From JAHFUA01 sp963808725 (GTDB lineage: Bacteria; Acidobacteriota; Terriglobia; Terriglobales; Acidobacteriaceae): a stretch of 64,000 nt of DNA. The stretch spans positions 863,806 through 927,805 of the forward strand of contig CAWEGO010000003.1 in the NCBI GenBank assembly GCA_963808725.1, written 5' to 3'. Position numbers and translations under genes: made by a program. The notes under the pieces were generated by a model. It was not told where the DNA came from and ran no database searches. It worked only from the letters and a program-made list of their open reading frames with translations. Shown here one piece after another: positions 8,084 to 15,708 of the stretch. Position 1 is the stretch's first letter. Each line of letters opens with the position of its first letter.

Positions 8084-8866
8084 TTACGAAGCTTTCTTCT
8101 TCTGTCGTATCTCCATGGTTCTCCGGAACCGGTAAGAATCGATCCCGGTCTCAATGATGTGCGCCCGGTCCGTGATCCGGTCCAGCAATGCCTTACACAA
8201 GCGGGGATTGGGAAACACCTGCGTCCACTCCGAAAAGGGGAGGTTCGTGGTCACGATCCACGTCGCCTTTTCCACGCGGTCGGCAATCACCTGGAATAGG
8301 AACTCCGCGCCGATCTCCGCCAGCGGCACGTAGCCCACTTCGTCGAGGGCGATCAGGTCGTAACGCAGCCAGCGCGCCAGCGCCCGCCGGATAGCGTTTT
8401 GTTGCCGAGCTTCCACCAGCTCGTTCACCAGGTTCGCGGCGGTGGTAAAGCGCACCCGCCGCTTCTGCCGGCAAGCCGCGACGCACAGTCCCGTCGCCAG
8501 GTGGGTCTTGCCTGTGCCGCATTCGCCCATCAGCACCACGGGCTCAGCGCGCTCGATGTAGCCGCCCGCGGCCAGTTCGCGGATCTTCGCCGCCGGAATT
8601 AGCGGCGCCTGATTGAAGTCGAACTCCTCCAGTGTCTTCAACCGCGGCAGCCGGGCATCACGCAACCGCTGCTGAATCGCACGCCGATCCCGTTCTTCGC
8701 TCTCCATGGCCAGCAACGCTTCCAGATATCCAATGTGGCTCCGCTTCTCCTTCACCGCCTGCTCCGCCAGCGGCACGAAGTTGGTGCCCACCACAGGCAT
8801 ACGCAATGCCTGGCAGTACTGCTGTACGCTGGCGTGTTCCAGAGCTTCGGTGGCGGCTGGCTTCAT
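8084..8866 (-). CDS. istB: IS21 helper ATPase IstB
   Basis: This 260-residue AAA+ ATPase helps the IstA transposase choose and remodel target DNA. Visible motifs are Walker A GECGTGKTHLATGL, Walker B LIALDEVGYVPL, and the family N-terminal region with LKTLEEFDF. The ATG overlaps the stop of istA by four bases (ATGA), the normal translational coupling in IS21 elements. Length is typical, and no frame break is seen. Confidence 0.95.
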   Translation of the reverse strand: MKPAATEALEHASVQQYCQALRMPVVGTNFVPLAEQAVKEKRSHIGYLEALLAMESEERDRRAIQQRLRDARLPRLKTLEEFDFNQAPLIPAAKIRELAAGGYIERAEPVVLMGECGTGKTHLATGLCVAACRQKRRVRFTTAANLVNELVEARQQNAIRRALARWLRYDLIALDEVGYVPLAEIGAEFLFQVIADRVEKATWIVTTNLPFSEWTQVFPNPRLCKALLDRITDRAHIIETGIDSYRFRRTMEIRQKKKAS

Positions 8867-10416
8867 CGCACCACCTCCGCCGCGGTCATCACCTCACCCA
8901 GCAGCAAGTCGTACTCGTTCATGACCGGCAGCGGACGCTGGTAGCGTTCCAGTCCACCATCGACACCGCAGCACTCCGCAGGTGGATGGGCTAGTTCGCC
9001 GAAGCTCAGCAAGTGCCGGACGGCTGCCGCATCGGTGCATCCCAGCGACAGCGCCTGCTCGACCGCGTGCTGCAGCCGATCCCAACCCTGCTGCTTGCCC
9101 TGGCGCAGCAACTCGATCATCTCCCGCGTCCCCGCCTGCCGGCCGTACCGTTGCTGGAACGCCTGCCACAGCCGATCGAACCCTGCTGTCCAACGACCAC
9201 GTTGGCGCCACTGCTGCAGCGGTCGCGATCCCGCCAGCGCCCCGGGCTTCTTGACCAGCACATCCAGGTAGTGCTCCAGATCTAGAACCTGCTCATAGCG
9301 GCCGAAGCTGCGCTCGTGCCGCGCCACGTATTCCTGCTCCCGCCAAATCTCCACGTAGGCCGGCAGCAGCCGCGCCTGGCAGCGCGTTCCTGGCTTCAAC
9401 GGGGTCGAGTACCAGTTGGTTCGTACCTTCACACAACCCTTGCTGTCCACCGTCGGAAAGCTAATCTCGGCCAGCTCAAAGCCCTCGGCGGCGAGCGGCA
9501 GCAGGTGTTCGCGTTCGATGCGCATCGCTTCGCCCACCGACAGCGGCTTGCCGGTAATCCGCCGCTGCTCACTCTGCTGACAGCCTCGCAACAGGTGCTG
9601 GTTCAGCTCCTCCAGATCCTTCACCTGCGGGATGGGCACCAGATGGTTCCGCCGGAAGTAGCCCACCTCACCTTCCACCCCGCCCTTTTCGTTGCCCCGC
9701 GCCGGATTGCAAAAATCCGTCTGAAAACCCCAGTGCGAGCGGAAGGCGATCAGCCGTTCGGTCTCCACCCGCTGGTGCCCGCGCAGGATCTTCTTCACCG
9801 CGCTCTTCAGGTTGTCGTACCGCAGCAGCCGGAACACGCCCCCAAAATAGTGAAACGCCCGCTCATGGGCTTCCAGGAATGCTTGCTGCGCGGCATGGTG
9901 GTAGGCCACATGAAAGGCGCCGCCGCCGGCCATCGAGCGCATCGCGAAGATGTGGACCGTCTGCCGCTCGCCGCCCATCTCGACTACCGCGTCGTACCAG
10001 TCAACCTGCGCTTCGCCGCCCCACTCATAAACCTGGGGCACGAACGTTTCCCGCGCAGCCAGGCCCAGCTCCTCCCGCCGTTGCCGCACATAGGCCCGCA
10101 CCGTCGATTCGGCTACTACTGCTTCGGGTCGCTCCTGCCGAATCCGCCCCCAGATCCGGTGGGCGGTGTGGCGTTGCTTGCGCGGTGCCTGCGCATCGGC
10201 CCCCAAAATCTCGTCAATGAACTCCATCACCGGTCCCAGCTTGGGTTTCCTGCGCACCGGGGTCTTGCGATCCGGCGGAATCGCGCTGGCCAGCGCCTGT
10301 CGCACCATCCGTCGGTGCACTCCGAACCGCCTGGCCACCCCCTGGATCGTGCCCATGCCCTGGCCGTACTCCCGTCTGATCTGTTCGAACAGCTCCACCT
10401 TGCATCTCCTGTCCAT
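8863..10416 (-). CDS. istA: IS21 transposase IstA
   Basis: This 517-residue transposase has an N-terminal helix-turn-helix (about residues 18-42, GVARRFGVHRRMVRQAL). Its DDE catalytic core is recognisable from AQVDWYDAVV (first Asp), LRYDNLKSAV (second Asp) and NEKGGVEGEVGYFRRN (Glu). It catalyses transposition of the surrounding element together with IstB. Length is typical and the frame is intact. A GGGGAGG lies just before the ATG. Confidence 0.95.
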   Translation of the reverse strand: MDRRCKVELFEQIRREYGQGMGTIQGVARRFGVHRRMVRQALASAIPPDRKTPVRRKPKLGPVMEFIDEILGADAQAPRKQRHTAHRIWGRIRQERPEAVVAESTVRAYVRQRREELGLAARETFVPQVYEWGGEAQVDWYDAVVEMGGERQTVHIFAMRSMAGGGAFHVAYHHAAQQAFLEAHERAFHYFGGVFRLLRYDNLKSAVKKILRGHQRVETERLIAFRSHWGFQTDFCNPARGNEKGGVEGEVGYFRRNHLVPIPQVKDLEELNQHLLRGCQQSEQRRITGKPLSVGEAMRIEREHLLPLAAEGFELAEISFPTVDSKGCVKVRTNWYSTPLKPGTRCQARLLPAYVEIWREQEYVARHERSFGRYEQVLDLEHYLDVLVKKPGALAGSRPLQQWRQRGRWTAGFDRLWQAFQQRYGRQAGTREMIELLRQGKQQGWDRLQHAVEQALSLGCTDAAAVRHLLSFGELAHPPAECCGVDGGLERYQRPLPVMNEYDLLLGEVMTAAEVVR

Positions 10417-10519
10417 CGACCTCCCCGTCCCGGCTGGCAGGGACAGCGTAGGCCGATTAGTTCTGCAGGGTGGGCCAAATCAGACCATCAAAGTGGGCCA
10501 AATCAGAATAGCGAAATCA

Positions 10520-10525
10520 GAAGGC
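10520..10525. repeat. Target-site duplication, right copy (GAAGGC)
   Basis: Second copy of the 6-bp direct repeat flanking the IS21 element, immediately after its CA terminus. See 7923-7928. Confidence 0.7.
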
Positions 10526-10962
10526 TGCAAAGCGGGGTCAGCCGCGAGGGGCTGCTTTCAATAATTGAAGTCGTAGAATCTGCTGCGATCCAAGTCGCTA
10601 GCCAGTGCCCGTCACGCATTCAGGGAACCGGCGCCTTGCAGGCGCTCAGCGACGCCCGTTCTCGCATCGACCAGAACGAGGACGTTCGGGAAGTATCAAG
10701 AAGGCTAGTCGAGCCTATTCTGGCTCTGGCTGCGAGCGCGGAACCATTATTGCCCGAAGAGGCGACACGGACTATTGGCTGGACTGTGCTTTTCGCCGTA
10801 ACCATGAGCCTCATTTCAGTCAAATACCCGGGGATCTGGATCTTTCTCTTTATTGCGTTCGGTATCGCATTCGGGGTTTGGGCGGTGTGCTGGGACTGGA
10901 TTTCGCAACGGTTTTTTCAGGGCCGCGGTGCCCGAGATTCGCGCCCCGGTTTTGGGCGCTAA
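10526..10962 (+). pseudogene. C-terminal half of the IS-interrupted membrane protein
   Basis: The frame continues out of the IS21 element and reads a helical region (SREGLLSIIEVVESAA, about 60 residues further a second charged helix). It then has a two-helix hydrophobic hairpin (TIGWTVLFAVTMSLI and GIWIFLFIAFGIAFGVWAV) close to the end. It is in the same frame as the N-terminal fragment once the IS and one target repeat are removed. The last residues (SRPGFGR) and the stop codon are supplied by the palindromic repeat at 10931-10969, so the original C-terminus may be lost. Confidence 0.6.
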
Positions 10963-10969
10963 CCTGGGC
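10931..10969. repeat. REP-like palindrome, copy 1
   Basis: GCGCCCCGGTTTTGGGCGC forms a hairpin core with outer arms CCCGAGATT/AACCTGGG, the left arm being degenerate. It precedes the remnant RAYT transposase at 11010, the usual pairing of REP palindromes with RAYTs. Confidence 0.6.
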
Positions 10970-11009
10970 AGTCCGTTACCTCCGTAGGGGCGCTGTGTAG
11001 TTTCGTCTC

Positions 11010-11247
11010 ATGCCACGGTCTTCAACGTCTTCAGCAATCCGGGCACTCGAACTTTGTGATTTTCAGTCGTTGCCGCCGCCAGACTAACTTTTGACGCCAC
11101 CTGCGCTAGCTGCACAGGAACCCGGTGAAACGAGGACTGGTTGCGAGCCTGGAGGAATGGAAGTGGAGCAGCTATCGCCACTATCTGTTGCGAGAAACGG
11201 GCGCGGTAGAGATCGAGTCCGAATCGACGGCTCGCGACCGTGAATGA
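11010..11247 (+). pseudogene. Remnant of a REP-associated tyrosine transposase (RAYT)
   Basis: An ATG-CCA-CGG start is followed, one frame over, by codons for GLQRLQQSGHSNFVIFSRC, the RAYT N-terminus. The catalytic middle is missing and the sequence continues with the RAYT C-terminal signature LHRNPVKRGLVASLEEWKW and SSYRHYLLRETG, ending at a TGA at 11245. The His-hydrophobic-His and Tyr active-site regions are gone, so this is a deleted, frameshifted relic. A shorter relic of the same family lies at 12461. Confidence 0.75.
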
Positions 11248-11277
11248 AACCTGTGGGAGGGCCGGAGAGGATATTCG

Positions 11278-11314
11278 CCCAGGTTAGCGCCCAAAACCGG
11301 GGCGCGAACCTGGG
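11278..11314. repeat. REP-like palindrome, copy 2 (inverted)
   Basis: CCCAGGTT-A-GCGCCC / GGGCGC-G-AACCTGGG forms a hairpin with 14 pairs, one mismatch and a seven-base loop. It is inverted relative to copy 1. The stop codon of the leftward gene that ends at 11284 falls inside this palindrome. Confidence 0.7.
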
Positions 11315-12231
11315 GCACCGGGCAGCTCTGAAAGCTCGGTGACCACCTTCCCTAGGAAAAGTGGTATTCGCGCGATGTATTGGCTACCGGGCACGAGAAT
11401 GGGCCCGTACAGTCGGCCAGGCCGGATCTCGCCAGAAAAACCGATCGCGTTTGCGAAACTGATCAAATCCTTAGTGTTGTATTCGATGTTTTCCTTCGAA
11501 CAACAGCTCGACTGAAACTCGTGTACCACAAAAACTGCACAGCCAGCTTCGCACCTCTGACCTTCAGCGAGCAAACCGGCAACGCCAGAAAGCAATTGGT
11601 AGCCGATTCTAGAAAGGCAATCTGGTTCCGCATTAAACAACGCTTTCACAAGGAGCGACAGACGTGTGGGGAAATTGGTACGTGGCCTGCGATTGGCTTT
11701 TTTTAGAGTGTTTTCGACGGTATCGGCGAAGGATTCGTCGGCCTTCGCTTCCTCCCCGATCACCAGTCCTACGTCGCCAGCATGTCCATACAGCATAAGG
11801 TCACAGTTGCTGGGCTCACCTCGGCAACTGTCGAAAGAGGAGTGATATTCAGCAACACCCTTGGTCAGGACTGTCCTGTTCGTCATCTCATTCGTCGCAA
11901 ACATTTTAGTAAGCTCGAAAGGCACTGCTGCACGTCCTGGCCTGAACCATGCCCGTGCCAGTTCCTTTGCGCTTCGATTGTCTTTCCAATGTGTGCGGCT
12001 TTTTGGAGGAGCCAGTCGCTCCCAATCATTGACGGACCTAAGCACTTGCCCGAACCTATTCGTGATTACAAAAGCCTCCGTCGTGGTTATGCCGTAGGCG
12101 GAATTTGGGCGCGATCTATCAGCGACGGTCGGAGCTGCCGCTCGATCATCGGTGCAGGTGTGAATAAACGCCTCTTGGTTTCGGCCGTTCAAGTTGTGGT
12201 AAGCCGGGGTGTGCGAGTCAAAATCAGTCAT
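11284..12231 (-). CDS. Unrecognised protein with a PD-(D/E)XK-nuclease-like motif
   Basis: The 315-residue product starts at the ATG at 12231, which has AGGAAGGAGG before it; the frame is open further upstream but without a ribosome site. I do not recognise the family with certainty. The stretch LMLYGHAGDVGLVIGEEAKADESF resembles the D...E-x-K core of PD-(D/E)XK nuclease-fold proteins. A Cys-rich segment (AGCAVFVVHEFQSSCCS) follows. There is no signal peptide or membrane segment. The gene is AT-richer than its surroundings, is flanked by REP-like palindromes and RAYT relics, and its C-terminal SRPGFGR comes from a palindrome, all suggesting horizontal transfer. A defence or restriction-linked role is possible but unproven. 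Confidence 0.5.
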   Translation of the reverse strand: MTDFDSHTPAYHNLNGRNQEAFIHTCTDDRAAAPTVADRSRPNSAYGITTTEAFVITNRFGQVLRSVNDWERLAPPKSRTHWKDNRSAKELARAWFRPGRAAVPFELTKMFATNEMTNRTVLTKGVAEYHSSFDSCRGEPSNCDLMLYGHAGDVGLVIGEEAKADESFADTVENTLKKANRRPRTNFPTRLSLLVKALFNAEPDCLSRIGYQLLSGVAGLLAEGQRCEAGCAVFVVHEFQSSCCSKENIEYNTKDLISFANAIGFSGEIRPGRLYGPILVPGSQYIARIPLFLGKVVTELSELPGAPGSRPGFGR

Positions 12232-12383
12232 GGGTGTTTCCTCCTTCCTGTTAATACCGCCAGGATTTTTTTCTGCCCAACGGAAATGCACCAAAATGTG
12301 TGCAGTTTCTTGTAAGTTGCTCATTCGCAGGCAAAAATAATTCGCTTCAACGCTTGACGCCGGCGTGTGCCAACGCTCGGTGC

Positions 12384-12419
12384 CCCAGGTTCGCGCCCCG
12401 GCGTTGGGCACTAACCGGG
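12384..12419. repeat. REP-like palindrome, copy 3
   Basis: CCCAGGTTCGCGCCCCGGCGTTGGGCACTAACCGGG is a diverged copy of the palindrome at 11278. It is followed by the shared GTAGTTTCGTCTCATG leader and a second RAYT relic. Confidence 0.6.
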
Positions 12420-12460
12420 CGGTCCTTTACCTTCGTGAGGGTGCGGCGTAGTTTCGTCTC

Positions 12461-12580
12461 ATGGCCGCGCTACCTGCACAGAAACCCGGTGAAACGAGGA
12501 CTGGTTGCGAGCCCGGAGCAATGGAAGTGGAGCGGCTATCGTCACTATCTGTTTCGTATCCGTCCTTGGGAGTGCCCAGA
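12461..12580 (+). pseudogene. Short C-terminal relic of a RAYT transposase
   Basis: In the frame starting at 12462 the sequence reads WPRYLHRNPVKRGLVASPEQ and then WKWSGYRHYLF, the same C-terminal signature as the relic at 11010. It then loses similarity. It has no N-terminal or catalytic part. The preceding 16 bases match those before the other relic. Confidence 0.65.
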
Positions 12581-12722
12581 TCGAACGAGTGATTCCCGTC
12601 ACTCAGATTGGCGCCCGCTCGGTGGACCAAGATCACGCCAGAACCGTCCACGCTTCGTCTGAGGTACAGGGAGGTGGTGGTGATCACCATAGCGGTGGGG
12701 GTGGATCAGACAATCGTGGGTG

Positions 12723-12769
12723 CCCGGTGCCCCTTCGGCTTCGCTCGGGGCAGGGTCTGGGGCACCGGG
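12723..12769. repeat. Palindromic repeat at right edge of island
   Basis: CCCGGTGCCCC (12723-12733) pairs perfectly with GGGGCACCGGG (12759-12769) around a spacer with TTCGGCTTCGCTCGG. Matching arms occur at 7309-7352, so the two copies bracket the accessory island. Confidence 0.6.
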
Positions 12770-12824
12770 CAGCCGCCGCCCGCCAATTGTCCCTTCCCGT
12801 CCCTTCCTGTTATCCTCCCCCGCC

Positions 12825-14327
12825 ATGGACCGACGCACCTTTCTCGAAACCGCCGCCGTGGGCGCGGCCGCGATGGCCTTTCCGCGCTTCGCCCAGTCTG
12901 ACGCCCCGGACCTCAAGCCCATCTACACCCAAATCGAAAAACGCCATGACGAGGCCGTCCAGCGCCTGCAGGAGTGGATCCACCAGCCCTCCATCGCCGC
13001 CGAGAATCGCGGCGTAAACGAAGGCTGCGAGCTGACCATGCGCATGCTGCGCGACGCCGGCTTCGGCGCGGTCACCAAAGTTCCCACCGACGGACAGCCC
13101 GGCATCTTCGCCACGCTCGACGCGGGCGCGCCCCGCACCGTTGGCCTCTACTTCATGTATGACGTGAAGCAGGTGGACCCGGCGGAGTGGTCGTCGCCGC
13201 CGTGGGAGGCGGCCATCGTCGAGCGGCCTGGCGTGGGCAAAGTGATAATCGGGCGTGGCGCCGTCAACCAGAAAGGTCCGGAAGCGGCGTGCATTGCGGC
13301 GCTGCACGCCATCCGCGGCGCCGGACGCAAGCTGCCGGTCAACCTGGTGCTGGTGGCCGAGGGCGAAGAGGAGATCGGTTCGCCGCACTTTCCCCAGATC
13401 GTGCGCCGGCCGGAAGTGCTGGCCGCGCTCAAGCCCTGTGTTGGAATTTTTATGCCCTCGGCGGAGCAGGATCTTGATGGCAAAGTAATCATGACGCTCG
13501 GCGCCAAGGGCGTGATCGAGTGCGAGCTGGTCTCGAGCGGCGAGCGCTGGGGCCGCGGCCCGCGCAAGGACATTCACTCCAGCAACAAGGCGCGGGTGGA
13601 CAGCCCGGCGTGGCATCTCGTGGAAGCGCTGGCCACGCTGGTTTCCAAGGACGGCAACGATCCCGCCATTGACGGCTTTGCCGACAAAGCGCGCCCCATC
13701 TCCGCGCGCGAGCGAACCATGATCGCGGAAGCCGCGCGCCGTCTCGACGAGCAGACGGCGAAGAAGCAGCTCGGCGTCGAGCACTGGGTGCACGACGTAA
13801 GTTGGCAGGAAGCGCTCGAGCTCCTGCAGTCGCGGCCGACGGTGAACATCGAAGGCCTGGTCGGCGGCTATACCGGGCCGGGCGGCAAGACCATCCTTCC
13901 CCACCGCGCCGTGGCCAAGCTTGACCTGCGCCTGGTTCCGGACATGACCGCGTCGGAGGCGCTGGCAGCGCTGAAGGCGCACCTCGCCAAGCGCGGCTTT
14001 GGCGACATCGAGGTCAACATGACCGGCGGCTACGATCCCAACAGCACTCCCGCCGACGCCGGCCTCATCCGCGCGCAAATCGCGGTGTACAACCGCGACG
14101 GCATCGACCCCGTCATCCTGCCGCGCAGCGCCGGCTCCTGGCCAGGATACGTCTTCACCGGCGATCCGCTGCACCTGCCCGCCACCCACTTCGGACTCGG
14201 CCACGGCAGCGGCGCCCACGCTCCGGACGAGTACTTCGTGGTCGAATCGGCGAACCCGAAGGTGCAGGGCATGGACGGCGCGGTGCGCTCGTTCGTGGAT
14301 TATTTCTACGAGATCGCGGCGATGTGA
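12825..14327 (+). CDS. Tat-exported M20-family peptidase
   Basis: This 500-residue zinc metallohydrolase is probably periplasmic. The start at 12825 gives a twin-arginine signal (RRTFLETAAVGAAAMAFPRFA). The M20 fold is visible in order: VGLYFMYDVKQVDP (metal-ligand region), GRGAVNQKGPEAA (metal and gating region, in place of the commoner DDKG), VLVAEGEEEIGSP (catalytic and metal Glu), and a C-terminal HFGLGHGSGAHAPDE (metal His). The first metal motif has YDV where many M20 enzymes have HxDV, an unusual replacement. Likely substrate is a di- or oligopeptide. It follows the island and has no obvious operon partner. Confidence 0.82.
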   Translation: MDRRTFLETAAVGAAAMAFPRFAQSDAPDLKPIYTQIEKRHDEAVQRLQEWIHQPSIAAENRGVNEGCELTMRMLRDAGFGAVTKVPTDGQPGIFATLDAGAPRTVGLYFMYDVKQVDPAEWSSPPWEAAIVERPGVGKVIIGRGAVNQKGPEAACIAALHAIRGAGRKLPVNLVLVAEGEEEIGSPHFPQIVRRPEVLAALKPCVGIFMPSAEQDLDGKVIMTLGAKGVIECELVSSGERWGRGPRKDIHSSNKARVDSPAWHLVEALATLVSKDGNDPAIDGFADKARPISARERTMIAEAARRLDEQTAKKQLGVEHWVHDVSWQEALELLQSRPTVNIEGLVGGYTGPGGKTILPHRAVAKLDLRLVPDMTASEALAALKAHLAKRGFGDIEVNMTGGYDPNSTPADAGLIRAQIAVYNRDGIDPVILPRSAGSWPGYVFTGDPLHLPATHFGLGHGSGAHAPDEYFVVESANPKVQGMDGAVRSFVDYFYEIAAM

Positions 14328-14335
14328 GTTATGTC

Positions 14336-14439
14336 TGTCATCCTGAGCGAAGTGCGAGGCGACCTTGCGAGCCGAGCGCGAGCCGAAGGACCCCTACCAC
14401 TCCAAACCACATCCTCGGCGAAGTAGGGGTCCCTCGAAT
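14336..14439. repeat. CCTGAGCGAAG-type palindromic repeat
   Basis: This starts TGTCATCCTGAGCGAAG and contains AAGGACCCCTAC, later matched by GTAGGGGTCCCTCGA in inverted orientation. The same modules form the insertion at 23056-23206, and a fragment occurs inside the repeat at 28826. It fills the gap between convergent genes. Confidence 0.65.
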
Positions 14440-14449
14440 GCCCAAGCCC

Positions 14450-15493
14450 TCAAGCCGCCCACTCCATCATGGCCGCGGCCCAGGAATAGCCCACGCCGAA
14501 ACCCACCAGGGCAAGATTGTGGCCGGGCTGGATGTGTCCGCGGCACGCCGCCTTTTCCAGCGCGATCGGGATGGTGGAGGATACAGTGTTGGCCGTGTCC
14601 TCCAGATCGACCCAGAACTTTTCCTCCGGGATGGGAGTGCGGGCGCGCAAGCGGTCGAGCATGAATTTATTGGCCTGGTGGAAGATGAAGTGGTCCACGT
14701 CTGCCACGCGCCGGCCGCTTTTTAGGAGAAGCTGCTCCAGCAGCTTGGGGACGGTTTCCACCGTAAAGCGGTAAACCTCGGGGCCGTTCATGTAAAGGTT
14801 GCGCTGGGAGCGCCAGTTGCCGCGCGCGTCCTCGGTTTCGACCGCCTGCTCGCAGCCCACCGGCTGGCGCATGCCGCCGGCGGGGACGATCAGCTCGCTG
14901 GCGCCGCGGCCGTCGGTGCCGAAGACGAACGGCCCAATCAGTTCTCTCTCCGACTCAACGGCGGTGAGCAGGGTCGCGGCGGCGCCATCGCCAAAGATGG
15001 TGCGCACGCTGCGGTCGCGGGGATTGATGAACTTGCTGTAGGTCTCGGCGGTGATGAGCAGGACATTGGTGGCGTTGCCGGTCTCGATCAGGCTCTTGGC
15101 CAGCGACAGCCCATAGACGAAGCCGGAGCAGCCCTGGTTGAAGTCCAGAGCGCCGCAATCCAGGCGCAGGCCGAGCCGGTCCTGAACCAGGCAGGCCGTG
15201 GTGGGCAGAAAGTAGTCGGGGCTCTGGGTGCAGAACAGGAGAAAATCGATGTCGGCGGGGAGGCAAGCGCCTCTCGCGAACAGGCGCCGGGCCGCCGCTA
15301 CTCCCAGGTCGGAAGCGCATTCCCCGGGCGCGGCGATATGGCGCACCGCGATGCCGGTCTTCTCCAGGATCTTCTGCGCGTCCCAGCCACCCAATTCCTG
15401 CGCCAGTTCTTCATTGGTCAGGGTGCCGGCAGGAAGATAGGAAGCGACTGCCTTGAGCGCCGCCCGCCGCTGGGCTCCCTCGCCATGGTGCAT
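14450..15493 (-). CDS. 3-oxoacyl-ACP synthase III family protein (FabH-like)
   Basis: This 347-residue KAS III-type condensing enzyme catalyses carbon-carbon bond formation from an acyl-CoA starter and malonyl-ACP. The catalytic triad is visible: Cys122 in DFNQGCSGF, His272 in FIFHQANK, Asn302 in EDTANTVSSTIP. The last motif differs from the usual GNTSAAS form. C-terminal NLALVGFGVGYSW is typical. The start at 15493 has GGAG seven bases upstream; an in-frame TTG at 15517 lies before it. It stands alone, so housekeeping FabH versus a secondary-metabolite starter enzyme cannot be decided; the altered Asn motif favours a specialised enzyme. Confidence 0.88.
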   Translation of the reverse strand: MHHGEGAQRRAALKAVASYLPAGTLTNEELAQELGGWDAQKILEKTGIAVRHIAAPGECASDLGVAAARRLFARGACLPADIDFLLFCTQSPDYFLPTTACLVQDRLGLRLDCGALDFNQGCSGFVYGLSLAKSLIETGNATNVLLITAETYSKFINPRDRSVRTIFGDGAAATLLTAVESERELIGPFVFGTDGRGASELIVPAGGMRQPVGCEQAVETEDARGNWRSQRNLYMNGPEVYRFTVETVPKLLEQLLLKSGRRVADVDHFIFHQANKFMLDRLRARTPIPEEKFWVDLEDTANTVSSTIPIALEKAACRGHIQPGHNLALVGFGVGYSWAAAMMEWAA

Positions 15494-15635
15494 GGCTGAA
15501 CTCCGCCTCTCAGACAAGACTCGCCATCGGCTTGGTATCCCTGCTCACCAATGTCGCGACCGGCGTGACCTGATCTTCATATTACACATCTGGCAAGCGG
15601 GATTCGAGCCACGCTGAGGTTCTCCGGAACAGCGA

Positions 15636-15679
15636 ACAAAAGAAAACCGCGGCATGAAGTTGGCTCTTCACGCCGCGGT
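15636..15679 (-). terminator. Rho-independent terminator of the subtilase/sensor operon
   Basis: Read on the minus strand, ACCGCGGC and GCCGCGGT pair, extended by GTGAAG/CTTCAT, and are followed by TTTTCTTTTGTT. It lies 30 bases after the stop of the membrane sensor gene at 15709. Confidence 0.8.
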
Positions 15680-15708
15680 CAGGAGGTGTACGTCACAGAT
15701 CTTGTCAG

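Larger units (their letters stand above)
7929..10519 (-). mobile_element. IS21-family insertion sequence (istA-istB), 2591 bp, apparently complete
   Basis: The ends were set by aligning both termini. Each begins TG, has 14 bases to the block TGATTTGGCCCAC, and a second TTTGGCCCACC copy further in, the multiple-terminal-repeat layout typical of IS21. The element reads 5'-TG...CA-3' and is flanked by GAAGGC on both sides. It encodes intact istA and istB in the usual overlapping order on the minus strand, so it may be active. It interrupts a membrane-protein gene. Confidence 0.85.

Noticed and set aside
9316..10962. 548-codon plus-strand frame through the IS21 element
   Set aside because: Most of it is antisense to istA; only the part after 10526 looks like real coding sequence and is listed separately as the C-terminal fragment of the split gene.
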